This document shows positions 26,662-36,080 of a DNA stretch of 64,000 nt, one piece after another. The first letter of the stretch is position 1, and every line of letters begins with the position of its first letter. The notes below the pieces were generated by a model, which was not told where the DNA came from, searched no databases, and saw nothing but the letters and a program-made list of their open reading frames with translations. This DNA comes from Pirellulaceae bacterium (GTDB lineage: Bacteria > Planctomycetota > Planctomycetia > Pirellulales > Pirellulaceae), in assembly GCA_029243025.1 (NCBI GenBank), contig JAQWSU010000039.1, forward strand, positions 1 through 64,000, read 5' to 3'. The position numbers and the translations under genes were made by a program.

Positions 26662-27629
26662 TGCGAGAAAATAGTTGCCGGCCGGCGTTCTTTGTGGTGG
26701 GTGGCAGTCGTTGCGGCACCACCAGCCTGCACCACGCGTTGGTTCATCACCCGGGAATCTTCGTGCCACGCAATAAGTCTCCAAACTATTTCACGGCCGA
26801 AGATCTGGCGGACTTTCCGGGGTCGGTGGCGATGGCTGCCATGAAGGGACATGCGATTACGAATGAGTCCGAGTACTTGGAACTGTTCGCTTCCGCAGCC
26901 GACGGGCAGTTGCCAGGCGAGGTCTCGCCCGTGTACTTGCAGTCGATCAACACGGCGGGCAGAATTTCGGCCTTTGCGCCAGAGGCGCGGATCGTAGCGA
27001 TTCTTCGCGATCCTGTTGATCGAGCCTTCGCCCATTACATCGGACGCCGCCGGGATGGCCTCGAGTCGCGCACGAGCTTCGCCGAGGTGATCGCTCCGGA
27101 ACTGGCCGATCGTGGACCAAAATCGGTGGCGTTTAACCAGTATCTGGCGATCGGACGCTATGCGCACTTTTTGAAAAGCTTCTACCGCGAGTTTCCCGCC
27201 GAACGCATTAAGCTTCTATTCTTCGACGACCTGGTTCACGATCCTATTGAGGTGCTCCAAGAACTATTTGCCTTTCTTGGCGTTGAGCAACTGGGGGATC
27301 GATTACCGCTGGAGCAGAAGAATCGAGGGGGCATCATTCGTAATCCCCTGCTGCGAGCCGTCTGGACTCGGTCCGCGTTGCTGCGAGCTCGTCTTCGCCA
27401 GCATATACCGGAAACGGTCCGTGATTCGGTAGGCCGGACATTCCTGGCAAATATGCGGAGGCCGACCCTTGAGGCGAGTATTCATCGTGATCTGACCGAG
27501 TATTTTGCGGATTCACTGAGTGAACTCAAAGCCTTCTGTGGAGATCAATTGGGTAATCGATGTCCATCCGTGCGATGGCTTCATCAAATCGAAATGAACA
27601 GGAAACGAGCGGACACGTGGACAGTGTAA
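26661..27629 (+). CDS. PAPS-dependent sulfotransferase 2
   Basis: A 322-residue protein paralogous to the one at 23183. The phosphosulfate loop is FVVGGSRCGTTSLHHALVHH, the 3'-phosphate motif is IVAILRDPVDRAFAHYIGRR, and GEVSPVYLQSI is shared nearly word for word with sulfotransferase 1. It is coupled to the methyltransferase (1-nt overlap), and its 3' end overlaps the next frame. Likely role: a second sulfation step, or a different position on the same product. Confidence 0.85.
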   Translation: MRENSCRPAFFVVGGSRCGTTSLHHALVHHPGIFVPRNKSPNYFTAEDLADFPGSVAMAAMKGHAITNESEYLELFASAADGQLPGEVSPVYLQSINTAGRISAFAPEARIVAILRDPVDRAFAHYIGRRRDGLESRTSFAEVIAPELADRGPKSVAFNQYLAIGRYAHFLKSFYREFPAERIKLLFFDDLVHDPIEVLQELFAFLGVEQLGDRLPLEQKNRGGIIRNPLLRAVWTRSALLRARLRQHIPETVRDSVGRTFLANMRRPTLEASIHRDLTEYFADSLSELKAFCGDQLGNRCPSVRWLHQIEMNRKRADTWTV

Positions 27630-29134
27630 TAAGATCTTCCGTTGAGTTTCAGGTGAATGGCCGTCGATGCAATGTCTCGGGAGAAGATGTTTTTTTGACG
27701 GTCAGTGAGTTCGTGCGTGAAAAACTGAGGTGTACCGGTACGAAGACGGCTTGCGAGGAAGGCGACTGCGGTTCATGCACGGTGCTGATCGGGCAGCCGT
27801 CCGAACACGGCATGGATTACCGATCGGTCAACTCATGCATTCGCTTTGTCTTTCAACTCGATGGTTGTCATGTGATTACAGTCGAGGCGTTGGCGGCAGA
27901 CGGTCAACTCACACCCGTCCAGCAGACGATGATCGACTGCCACGGTTCGCAGTGTGGTTTCTGTACACCGGGCTTTGTGATGGCGATGACCGCCGTGTGT
28001 CACAAGCGAGCGGAGTCTTGCGATGATACGCGGCCCGTTGATTGGCCGGTGGAACTCGCCGGAAACCTTTGTCGCTGTACAGGCTACTTGCCGATTTTCG
28101 AGGCAGCTCAACGATGCGAGTTGCTGGGTGCAGAGACCGTGAACTGGCCACCGATTACAGAGACATTCCAGGAAAGGTGTGCGTCGCTCCGAAACCTGCC
28201 GTTCGATGTGACTGGTACGCATCGCGGACAGCCTCGCAGGGTTCTCAGCCCCGTCACGTTGGACGACGCACTGCGCATCCGCGCTGAACATCCCGATGCG
28301 CAGGTGATTGCGGGCGCGACGGATCTAGGAGTCCGCTGGACGAAGTCGCGGCAGGCTGTATCGGAGTGGATCGACCTCGGACGCGTCGCGGAGTTGCGGG
28401 GGGGCGTCGTTGTGCCGGCCGGTAACGGCAGTCGATCAGGGAAGGAAGCCGATTCGCGGGAGACGCCCGCGATCGATGCGGGAGCGATGGCGACCTGGTC
28501 GGAATTGTTGCAGCTTGCCGAAAAGGTGTTGCCGGAATTTGCCGAATTGCTGCAACGGTTTGGTGGTCCTCAGATTCGCAATGCGGGGACGATCGGGGGG
28601 AATCTTGTCAATGCGTCCTCCGTAGCCGATTCACTGCCACTGCTCTGCGTCATGGAGGCCGAGTTGGAACTGGCTTCGCGTGAGGGGCGACGTTGGGTCG
28701 GGATTAACCAATTCTTTACAGCGAATCGCAGGACCTTGCTTCGAGACGATGAATTGTTGGCTCGCGTGCGACTCCCGCTGCCCTTGTCTCGCCAACGATT
28801 GCGTCTCTATAAAGTGAGCCGACGTCGCGACTTGGACATTGCGACAATCACAGCAGCCATTTGCGTGCAGGTAGAAGACGGACGCATCGAACAGGCCGCG
28901 ATCGCGGTTGGGGGAGCGGGGCCGACGGTGCGGAGACTGAAGCGGGTTGAGGGCTGGTTGATCGATCGCCCCTGTGATGAAGAGACATTCACGCGGGCAG
29001 GCGAGGTTGCGGTGCAGGAAGTGTCGCCCTGGTCCGATGTACGCGGATCGGCCGAATATCGTCGCCAACTCGTGCGGAGTCTCCTGCTGCGGTACTTTCA
29101 TGAAATGGCGTCTGGAATTGAGGCTGCTGAGTAG
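27560..29134 (+). CDS. Xanthine dehydrogenase-family small subunit (FeS/FAD)
   Basis: A 524-residue protein; the ATG at 27560 overlaps the sulfotransferase gene by 70 nt, and GTG 27617 (13-nt overlap) is a plausible shorter start. Residues 30-190 carry two [2Fe-2S] clusters: a plant-type CEEGDCGSCTVLI and the second CGFCTPGFVMA ... NLCRCTGYLPIFEA. The FAD domain follows with VIAGATDLGV and GGPQIRNAGTIGGNLVNASS. This is the XdhA arrangement, electron transfer from Mo to FAD to NAD. It directly precedes the molybdenum subunit by 20 nt. No xdhC-type maturation gene is in the window. In this setting the enzyme may hydroxylate a heterocycle other than purine. Confidence 0.85.
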   Translation: MSIRAMASSNRNEQETSGHVDSVIRSSVEFQVNGRRCNVSGEDVFLTVSEFVREKLRCTGTKTACEEGDCGSCTVLIGQPSEHGMDYRSVNSCIRFVFQLDGCHVITVEALAADGQLTPVQQTMIDCHGSQCGFCTPGFVMAMTAVCHKRAESCDDTRPVDWPVELAGNLCRCTGYLPIFEAAQRCELLGAETVNWPPITETFQERCASLRNLPFDVTGTHRGQPRRVLSPVTLDDALRIRAEHPDAQVIAGATDLGVRWTKSRQAVSEWIDLGRVAELRGGVVVPAGNGSRSGKEADSRETPAIDAGAMATWSELLQLAEKVLPEFAELLQRFGGPQIRNAGTIGGNLVNASSVADSLPLLCVMEAELELASREGRRWVGINQFFTANRRTLLRDDELLARVRLPLPLSRQRLRLYKVSRRRDLDIATITAAICVQVEDGRIEQAAIAVGGAGPTVRRLKRVEGWLIDRPCDEETFTRAGEVAVQEVSPWSDVRGSAEYRRQLVRSLLLRYFHEMASGIEAAE

Positions 29135-29154
29135 ATCGCAGGTGCGGTAAGACA

Positions 29155-31497
29155 ATGACGCAAAAGCTGAAGCAAAAAACATCTGGATCGGTCGGCACGC
29201 CAATCGCCCTTGAATCGGCGATCGGTCATGTGACGGGAACGGCCGACTTTCTAGCCGATATTCCACCTCGGTCGGACGAGTTGTGTGTTGGACTCGTCGT
29301 GAGTCCGCTGGCAAGTGGGCGAATCATTGAGGTCGATGTGGCGACGGCACGCACCTTGCCCGGCGTTGCGGTGGTGCTCACGTCGGATGACCTGCCAGCC
29401 GCCCGGCGGTTTGGGCCATTACAGGCGGATGAACCCGTCCTGGTGGAAGGTGAAGTGTTGTATGTTGGTCAACCGGTGGTCGTGATCGCGGCCGATTGCC
29501 CGGCGACGCTGGACCAAGCCCGGAAGCTGGTGCGGATAGAGATCGAAGAGACGCCGCCGATCCTTTCGGTCGACGAAGCGGTGGCACGGCAGCGGTTTCT
29601 GGGGCCCGAGGTGCGGTTCCAGCAGGGCGACGCGACGTCGGCGATGACCAGGGCTCCGCATGTGCGGGAGGGAGTGTTTCACACGTTGGGGCAAGAACAT
29701 TTTTATTTCGAGACTCAGGCGGCACTGGCGGTTCCCGGAGAGGATGGGCAGATAACCATTCACTCGTCGACGCAAGGGCCGACGGAGATTCAACGCGTGG
29801 TATCGCTCGTGCTTGGCATTGGCATGCACCAAGTGGTGGTTGCCTGCAAACGAATGGGGGGTGGATTTGGAGGAAAGGAGACCCAGGGGACGTTGCCCGC
29901 GGTGCTGGTCTCGTTAGTCGCACGGGCCACCGGCCGAGCTGCTCGGATCGTTTATCGTCGGGAGGAGGACGGTGAGTTGACCGGTAAACGGCACGCTTAC
30001 CGCGCCAATTGGCAGATCGGGTTCGACGACTCAGGACACGTGCTGGCCTATCGCGTGCATTTCTATTCCGATGGCGGTGCAGCCATGGACCTGTCTCAGG
30101 CTGTCTTAGAACGATCGATGTTCCACGCCGACAATGCCTATTACCTTGAGCATGCTGACATTCGAGGACAAGTCTGTTTCACGAACTTCCCGCCTGCGAC
30201 GGCGTTCCGAGGTTTCGGAGGTCCTCAGGCAGTGGCAGTGATCGAGAACGCGATGCAGGAGATGACGGCCTGCTTGCATGGGAAAGGTGTCACAACTCTT
30301 GCCGCCGCAGACATCCAGACACGCAACCTCTACGGCCACGACGAAAGGAATGTTACTCCCTATGGCCAGGTCGTCCATGGAAATCACTTGGACCAAATTG
30401 TGGGGAAACTGCTTGTGAAGAGTGACTATCGGCCACGTCTGGCGGAAATCGAGCGGCGAAATGCGGTCGATCGTATCTGGCTCCGTGGGCTGGCGATGGT
30501 CCCTGTCAAATTTGGTCTGTCGTTCACGACCAAGATGTTGAACCAGGCGAACGCGCTGGTGCTGGTCTATGCCGATGGTACGGTGCAGGTATCGACAGGC
30601 GGTACGGAGATGGGGCAAGGATTGTACACGAAGCTTCGACAATTAGTCGCAGACGTGTTTGGTCTATTGCCTACGAGGGTGGTGATCATGACCACCTCAA
30701 CAGAAAAGAACAACAATACGTCACCGACGGCTGCTTCGGCGAGTACCGACTTAAATGGCGCGGCAGCCGTATCAGCCTCGGAGACAATTCGCACGAGGTT
30801 GGCGATGTGGGCTGCGCGACATTTTGCTGGAGCGTCGAATCAAGCAGTGGAGGACATCGATCGGATCGCTTTCGAACAGGAATGGGTGTTCGATCGACGA
30901 GACCCATCACGCCGAATAAGATTCGCTGATGCTTGTGAAGGGGCGAAGGCGGACCGAGTGGATCTGGGGGCCCGAGGCTTTTTCGCGACGCCCGGAATCG
31001 ATTTCAACCAAGAGACAGGGAAGGGGAATCCGTTTTACTACTTTGCCCAGGGCGCGACGGTAGCCGAGGTGTGTATCGACCGTTTCACCGGCGAGTTGAC
31101 GGTGCCGCGCGCGGATATCCTCATCGATGTTGGACGGTCGATCAACCCTGCTATCGATCGGGGGCAGTTGATAGGTGGATTTGTGCAGGGGATGGGCTGG
31201 GTGACGAACGAGTGCCTGGTCTACGATGAGCGGGGCCGATTGTTGACGACGAATGCCTCGACCTACAAAATTCCCGCGGCCTCCGATGTGCCGGCCGAGT
31301 TTAACTGGGAGTTTTTCGCGACTGACGACTCGGTCACTGCGATTGCGGGCAGCAAGGGTGTGGGCGAACCGCCCTTCCTGCACGCGCTGGCAGTCTGGTC
31401 GGCGGCCAAGCACGCACTCGCTTGCGCGTCTCCATCCGCTGCCCGAAAACTCGGCCTCCCCGCCAGTGCCGAGGCGATCCGTGGCTCGCTGGGATAA
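29155..31497 (+). CDS. Xanthine dehydrogenase-family molybdenum subunit
   Basis: A 780-residue protein, the normal length of XdhB-type subunits. It begins with AIGHVTGTADFLADIP. It has the Mo-cofactor glutamine loop QGPTEIQRVV, the GGGFGGKETQ motif, TAFRGFGGPQAVAVIE, the TGGTEMGQGLYTK motif, and the catalytic glutamate in GSKGVGEPPFLHALAVW. The bound cofactor would be molybdopterin with a Mo=S. The active-site Arg/Glu pair that distinguishes xanthine from aldehyde substrates was not checked position by position, so aldehyde oxidase or another heterocycle hydroxylase is possible. It is the last gene of the 23-31.5 kb run. Confidence 0.85.
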   Translation: MTQKLKQKTSGSVGTPIALESAIGHVTGTADFLADIPPRSDELCVGLVVSPLASGRIIEVDVATARTLPGVAVVLTSDDLPAARRFGPLQADEPVLVEGEVLYVGQPVVVIAADCPATLDQARKLVRIEIEETPPILSVDEAVARQRFLGPEVRFQQGDATSAMTRAPHVREGVFHTLGQEHFYFETQAALAVPGEDGQITIHSSTQGPTEIQRVVSLVLGIGMHQVVVACKRMGGGFGGKETQGTLPAVLVSLVARATGRAARIVYRREEDGELTGKRHAYRANWQIGFDDSGHVLAYRVHFYSDGGAAMDLSQAVLERSMFHADNAYYLEHADIRGQVCFTNFPPATAFRGFGGPQAVAVIENAMQEMTACLHGKGVTTLAAADIQTRNLYGHDERNVTPYGQVVHGNHLDQIVGKLLVKSDYRPRLAEIERRNAVDRIWLRGLAMVPVKFGLSFTTKMLNQANALVLVYADGTVQVSTGGTEMGQGLYTKLRQLVADVFGLLPTRVVIMTTSTEKNNNTSPTAASASTDLNGAAAVSASETIRTRLAMWAARHFAGASNQAVEDIDRIAFEQEWVFDRRDPSRRIRFADACEGAKADRVDLGARGFFATPGIDFNQETGKGNPFYYFAQGATVAEVCIDRFTGELTVPRADILIDVGRSINPAIDRGQLIGGFVQGMGWVTNECLVYDERGRLLTTNASTYKIPAASDVPAEFNWEFFATDDSVTAIAGSKGVGEPPFLHALAVWSAAKHALACASPSAARKLGLPASAEAIRGSLG

Positions 31498-31850
31498 ATC
31501 TTCCGGAACGCGAGTCTCGCGTCCCTCGATGGCTCATTCGATTGCGGCGTTTCCCGCTCGTTGCGTCAAGAAATCGAAATTCACAAATAGCGCGAACCCT
31601 TGGGGCTGAGTGATGTCTGTCAAATCGATGCCGGGTCGTCGTCTCAGGTATCTTGCCGTAAATTTCAGTCCATATCTAAAACCCCCAAGGAGCTCTGAAA
31701 TGCGATCTCGAACACTAACAAGTGCGCTGTTGAGCTCGAGCTTTCTGTTGGGGTAGTCCCGTCGTCTGCTGAGCTCTCACCGCAACGATTTCCTGTAGCT
31801 GATTTGTTTTTCTGCGCGCCCTGTGTGCGCCATTCTTCGAGAGAGCCAAT
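31498..31850. other. Intergenic with a truncated signal-peptide frame
   Basis: At 31700 an ATG with a good AAGGAG Shine-Dalgarno sequence starts an 18-codon frame reading MRSRTLTSALLSSSFLLG and then TAG. It looks like a signal peptide cut off by a stop and may be the relic of a secreted-protein gene. No other gene is seen. Confidence 0.4.
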
Positions 31851-32285
31851 ATGACCCTTGATAAGCGTATTCGCGAGCAGTTGCTTGCGCATTGCGGACA
31901 ACTTCACGACGACGATGGGGTAGATCCGCGTCAATTTTTTCGGAAAGAAAAAAATCGTACTCAACAGCATTACAAGGCTCAGCAACTCTGTAAGCAAGTT
32001 GCTGAGACATTAGCGCTCGTCTTAGCTAGCGAGTTTGCCGATGATCGACTTCACAATCTGCAGATCGAAAAAGTTGAACCGGCGCCTAATGCTTCTCAAT
32101 TGTCCGTGACGTTCCGTACAGAGACGGTCTGTACTTGTGTTGAAAACGAAGCGATCCTGACACGACTCAACATGGTTGGTGGGCAACTTCGCGCTGCGGT
32201 AGCCGCTGCGATTACGCGAAAGCGTGCTCCGAAGCTCGTTTTTCGATTGGTCGGCCCGAGTGATGGCAAGGAGGTGGACGCATGA
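31851..32285 (+). CDS. RbfA-like protein
   Basis: A 144-residue protein, slightly longer than normal RbfA. The KH-type RbfA fold is indicated by YKAQQLCKQVAETLALVLAS, LHNLQIEKVEPAPNASQLSV and the final LNMVGGQLRAAVAAAITRK followed by APKLVFRL, the classic RbfA ending. RbfA binds the 30S subunit and matures the 16S 5' helix. It overlaps the RtcB gene by 4 nt, so it may be a specialised RbfA paralogue acting with the RNA ligase rather than the housekeeping factor normally found beside infB and truB. Confidence 0.75.
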   Translation: MTLDKRIREQLLAHCGQLHDDDGVDPRQFFRKEKNRTQQHYKAQQLCKQVAETLALVLASEFADDRLHNLQIEKVEPAPNASQLSVTFRTETVCTCVENEAILTRLNMVGGQLRAAVAAAITRKRAPKLVFRLVGPSDGKEVDA

Positions 32286-33427
32286 GCAAAAACGCCTCGA
32301 AGGGGAAATTGCGAACGTGGCTCACTGAGCCGTTGACAAAAGAAGTCAGCAGGTCGCTTCACCGCTTGGTGAATGCAGACGATGTCCAAAGAATCGTCGT
32401 CATGCCGGACGTTCACTTAGCCGCCGATGTTTGTGTCGGCGCCGTGCTGGCGACATCTCAACTCATTTATCCGGCAGCTGTCGGGGGAGACATTGGTTGC
32501 GGCATGGCTGCGGTGCGTGTGGATGGCGAGGCCGATTTACTGCACGGAGAGCAGGCAGCCTCGCTTTTGCTGTCGGCTTTATACAGTCGAGTGCCCACCA
32601 ATCGCCACTCGCGGGACACCGCGCCCCATGCGCTGCCGACGGAATTGGGAAGTATTTCTCTGAATCATCCCAGCTTAGACCGACGTAAGCACCGAGATGG
32701 GCGTGTACAACTGGGTACCCTTGGGCGTGGTAACCACTTTCTCGAGTTTCAAGCAGATCAGGAAGGTCAACTGTGGTTCATGGTCCACAGTGGCTCTCGA
32801 GCGATGGGGCAGGCAATCACCGACTATCATTTGTCTCAGGCGGAAACAGGATTCACTGGCTTGAAGTACTTGGATTCGGAAACGATAGCCGGACAAGATT
32901 ATCTGCACGACATGGAGTGGGCGCTTCGTTACGCTGAGCGGAATCGACTTTGCATGGCGAGAACCGTGGCAAGACTGTTGCACGACTTATTTGGCGTCGA
33001 GACGGATTGGACGTCGCTTATCCACGGTCACCATAACCATGTGGTTCAAGAAAAGCACTTAGGTGAAACGTTGTGGGTCCACCGAAAAGGTGCCCAATCA
33101 TCACGACGCAATGAAGCGGGGATTATTCCGGGGTCGATGGGAACCGCCAGTTTTTTGGTGTCCGGCCGTGGTTGCCAATCATCGCTCTGTTCTAGTTCTC
33201 ACGGAGCTGGACGCAAGCTGAGTCGCGGTAAGGCTCGGCAGGCGATTAGTACCTCGCAACTACATCGGCAGATGAGGCGAGTGCGATTCGATCATCGTAA
33301 GGCGTCAGTTTTGCGAGAAGAGGCCCCGGAAGCTTATAAGGATATCTATGCTGTGATGCGGGCCCAGAAAGAGCTGACTCGAATTACGGCTGAGCTGAAA
33401 CCCGTTCTTTGTTATAAAGGGCATTGA
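32282..33427 (+). CDS. rtcB: RtcB-family RNA ligase
   Basis: A 381-residue protein, somewhat shorter than E. coli RtcB. Metal-site and guanylation motifs are visible: VMPDVHLAADVCVG, VGGDIGCGMAAV (metal Cys), TLGRGNHFLEFQ, MVHSGSRAMG, HGHHNHV, HRKGAQS, GSMGTASFLVSG and SSSHGAGR with the guanylated His. The reaction is GTP- and Mn-dependent joining of 2',3'-cyclic phosphate (or 3'-phosphate) to 5'-OH RNA ends, used in tRNA splicing and RNA repair. No rtcA or rtcR is adjacent. The partner is the RbfA-like gene with ATGA-type coupling. Confidence 0.9.
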   Translation: MSKNASKGKLRTWLTEPLTKEVSRSLHRLVNADDVQRIVVMPDVHLAADVCVGAVLATSQLIYPAAVGGDIGCGMAAVRVDGEADLLHGEQAASLLLSALYSRVPTNRHSRDTAPHALPTELGSISLNHPSLDRRKHRDGRVQLGTLGRGNHFLEFQADQEGQLWFMVHSGSRAMGQAITDYHLSQAETGFTGLKYLDSETIAGQDYLHDMEWALRYAERNRLCMARTVARLLHDLFGVETDWTSLIHGHHNHVVQEKHLGETLWVHRKGAQSSRRNEAGIIPGSMGTASFLVSGRGCQSSLCSSSHGAGRKLSRGKARQAISTSQLHRQMRRVRFDHRKASVLREEAPEAYKDIYAVMRAQKELTRITAELKPVLCYKGH

Positions 33428-33951
33428 ATATTTGCCTTCTTATCGGCCTTCGGGGACACCGAGGATTTCTGACCAATCTCAGGTCTCGACTCGAAATTGT
33501 CGAAATCTGAGCTGAGGCACAGTTTGCAGCTAGGCCATGATCTTTAATGGATCGCAAAAAAAAATCTTACTAGGTCGGAATGTGCGATCGATGAGAGCCT
33601 TTCAACTCACTCACCTCTATCTTGATGCGGCTCGGATAGACAAAGATCTCAGCGAAGCCAATTGATTTTTTTTAGCTTGTCGTGTGCAGCCATGCGACAC
33701 CCGCACTCCGCCGATTTTATCTTGGAAGGGATTTGATCTTCTGTTGAGATTCGCAGCAGGTAAGTCCCGTGTTGTCCATCGTTTGATACGACTTGCCGTA
33801 CCTTGTTGTTGTTTGATTCGAGTTGTTTTGGGCTTCTTGCAAAGAGCGTGCAGGGCTGTGTCTCGCGCGGTGGCTGCCATGATGACAATGGCAGGCGATG
33901 GTGTGATCAGCGATGGATTGTCTCGTCCCCACAATCTCCCGGAGGTTTTTG
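33428..33951. other. Intergenic between convergent genes
   Basis: No gene recognised. RtcB and the coiled-coil esterase converge here. A run of A residues and low-complexity T-rich patches occur; no clear terminator stem was found. Confidence 0.5.
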
Positions 33952-35616
33952 TTATTGCGGATTGTTTTCTTTGGCGTCAAGGAAATCCAGCAGCAGTTGC
34001 TCGCTAATTCCGTGTGTGGCCCCGTGACCTTCGTTGTTCACCTTGCAGTGAACCACATCGCCATCCAGGTAGCTGAAGATTTCGACATTCTCAATGATTT
34101 TTGAGGGTTGAGATAACTGGTTTCCAGCGTGTCCCATTTCTTTCGCCCATAAAAAGGTCGATTCTTCGGCTGGAACAAACGCCAGCTTATCGCCCTTGGC
34201 GGGGATCACCTGGGAAGGCCCACCGAAATAGGGAACCAACTTGTCTTTCACGCCGGAAATATTCAAGAGTCGCCTGCCGCCTTGGGGAGTTGCGATTTTC
34301 CGGTAATTGTTGTCATCGCCTTTGGCTTTGAAATGTTCGCCGTCATGCTGCCACACGTTCAGTTGGCTAACGCCACTGATGTAATTACGAATGTTTGGCA
34401 ATTTACTTTCGATTGCCAATTGGTTCACGAGTGCGGCGCCGTTGGATGATCCCATGATGGTGAAATTGTTGGAGTCCACGTTTTTCCGCGAAGCCAGCTT
34501 CAGAACGATGGCTTCGAGAAAACCGACGTCATCTGCTTTGGATCGCTCTGAAACGATGTTCCAGCTTTCCCGGTACCCCTGAGGAAATACCATGATATAA
34601 CGTGCCGCGATCCGTTTTCGATGTCGCATTATCCCTCGCATGGCTTCCTGAGCATTACCCCCATTACCGTGTAAAAAAATGAGCACGGGCATTTTTCGTT
34701 GCTTGCTGGAACTATCCGGTTGTTGGGGGTTCGGCACACTGACGTAGTAAGGTCGCTTGAAATTCCGCTCCTGCGACCACGTCTGCGTCAAAAAATATTT
34801 GCCGGACTTCAGACGCGACTGGCCGTCTTCCGGAGCCTTCGGTCTCTCGGTCTTCACGGATACTCCGCGCCTGCCTTCCAATTCATTTTGTAGTTTGCTG
34901 ATTTCGGGAGCTAGTTCTTCAATCGCCTCATCCCGATCGTTCTCCAGAGCCTCGAAGAAGTGGGAGATTTGTTCCACGAGTTCTTTATCGGCGTCGATCT
35001 GTTCCTGTAACGCATCCAGTTGCTGTTCAAGCTTGTCGCGAATCGGATTCGCAGCTTTCGGGCTGAGCGAGTGGAATTCGCCGTGAAGCTCTCGCAATTG
35101 TTTGAGCCGATCGACGGTCTTCTCCAGGTATCGACTCCAGCGAGTCGCCTCTTCAATCCCTTCGATTTCACGTAGCCGATTTGTAACTTCCTTGATCTCG
35201 TCGATTCGTTCGTGGAGTTCTCCATGAGCCTCCAACGCCTCGCGGAGATCGTCGATCCGGTGCTCGACGGCTGAGATTTTTGATTCCACTTGTTCCGTGA
35301 GCTTTTCGTTGTCGGATGACTCTGCTTGCGCCAACTGGTGGACTAGTCGATCGAGTTCTTTTTGGACCGCAGCGATACGATCAAGTTGCTCGAGTCGTCG
35401 TTGAATGCGGCGGGTCGCCTGCTCAAGGCCCAACAGCTCGTGACGTAATTCAGACTGCTCATGCTGAATCTCTCTCAGATCTTCGCTCGTGACGATAATT
35501 GCGGTATCGTCCCGAATGTTTTGAGTAAATGCGGCCCCAGCGAACAGTAGGGAGAGAACGATTGATCTAACGCAGGTGAACACGCGTTCGTGCGTCAAAG
35601 ATTGGAGTTTGAGCAT
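33952..35616 (-). CDS. Secreted esterase with long coiled-coil domain
   Basis: A 554-residue protein with a signal peptide (VRSIVLSLLFAGAAF, then TQN). Residues about 45-255 are almost all Glu/Leu/Arg/Gln heptads (for example LREIQHEQSELRHELLGLEQ and LEQLDRIAAVQKELDRLVHQ), a long coiled coil. After a hinge comes an alpha/beta-hydrolase of the polyhydroxybutyrate depolymerase/CE1 type: VLIFLHGNGGNAQEAMRGI (oxyanion), IMGSSNGAALVNQL (nucleophile Ser in GSSNG), NISGVKDKLVPYFGG (acid) and NEGHGATHGISEQ (His). The coiled coil could make it oligomerise or tether it in the envelope. The substrate may be an acylated polysaccharide or polyester. Confidence 0.8.
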   Translation of the reverse strand: MLKLQSLTHERVFTCVRSIVLSLLFAGAAFTQNIRDDTAIIVTSEDLREIQHEQSELRHELLGLEQATRRIQRRLEQLDRIAAVQKELDRLVHQLAQAESSDNEKLTEQVESKISAVEHRIDDLREALEAHGELHERIDEIKEVTNRLREIEGIEEATRWSRYLEKTVDRLKQLRELHGEFHSLSPKAANPIRDKLEQQLDALQEQIDADKELVEQISHFFEALENDRDEAIEELAPEISKLQNELEGRRGVSVKTERPKAPEDGQSRLKSGKYFLTQTWSQERNFKRPYYVSVPNPQQPDSSSKQRKMPVLIFLHGNGGNAQEAMRGIMRHRKRIAARYIMVFPQGYRESWNIVSERSKADDVGFLEAIVLKLASRKNVDSNNFTIMGSSNGAALVNQLAIESKLPNIRNYISGVSQLNVWQHDGEHFKAKGDDNNYRKIATPQGGRRLLNISGVKDKLVPYFGGPSQVIPAKGDKLAFVPAEESTFLWAKEMGHAGNQLSQPSKIIENVEIFSYLDGDVVHCKVNNEGHGATHGISEQLLLDFLDAKENNPQ

Positions 35617-36080
35617 GACCGGTCTTTTTATCGAAGGTGAAAAGAGTAGGGAGTATTGGTTGACTCACGGCGCGGAGGATGCCTGGATTAACGGAAATTG
35701 ATGCGGCCCTCTCGTAGTCTATCAAGCAGCAGGGAAAGGTGTCAGATGCGTTTTCGTTGGATTTTTGTCGGGTTTTAACTCGAACTGATCGTCGATGAGG
35801 GAGTGAACCAAACATCTGCTTGGAGTGACAGCAAATACTGGGTGAGAAACCTCCAAGCCTTTTTTGATTTGGAGTCGCTGAGCCTGATTCAGGCAAAGAA
35901 TATAAAACGCCTTGCTGCTTTGGATGTTGCAACGAACCAACTCTTTCAACTTTAGGAATTTCCACGGTGATCGCGGTGGTGGTAGAATAATCGGCAGCCT
36001 TTACGGGGCATTGCCGAGATTCCCAAAGTTTAGGCCAGTGTTGGGCCAAGATGTCGAGAAGAGGGCAGAGAAACGACAAC
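35617..36080. other. Intergenic between divergent genes
   Basis: No gene recognised. Promoters for the coiled-coil esterase (minus) and the DUF1592 run (plus) must lie here. Confidence 0.5.
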
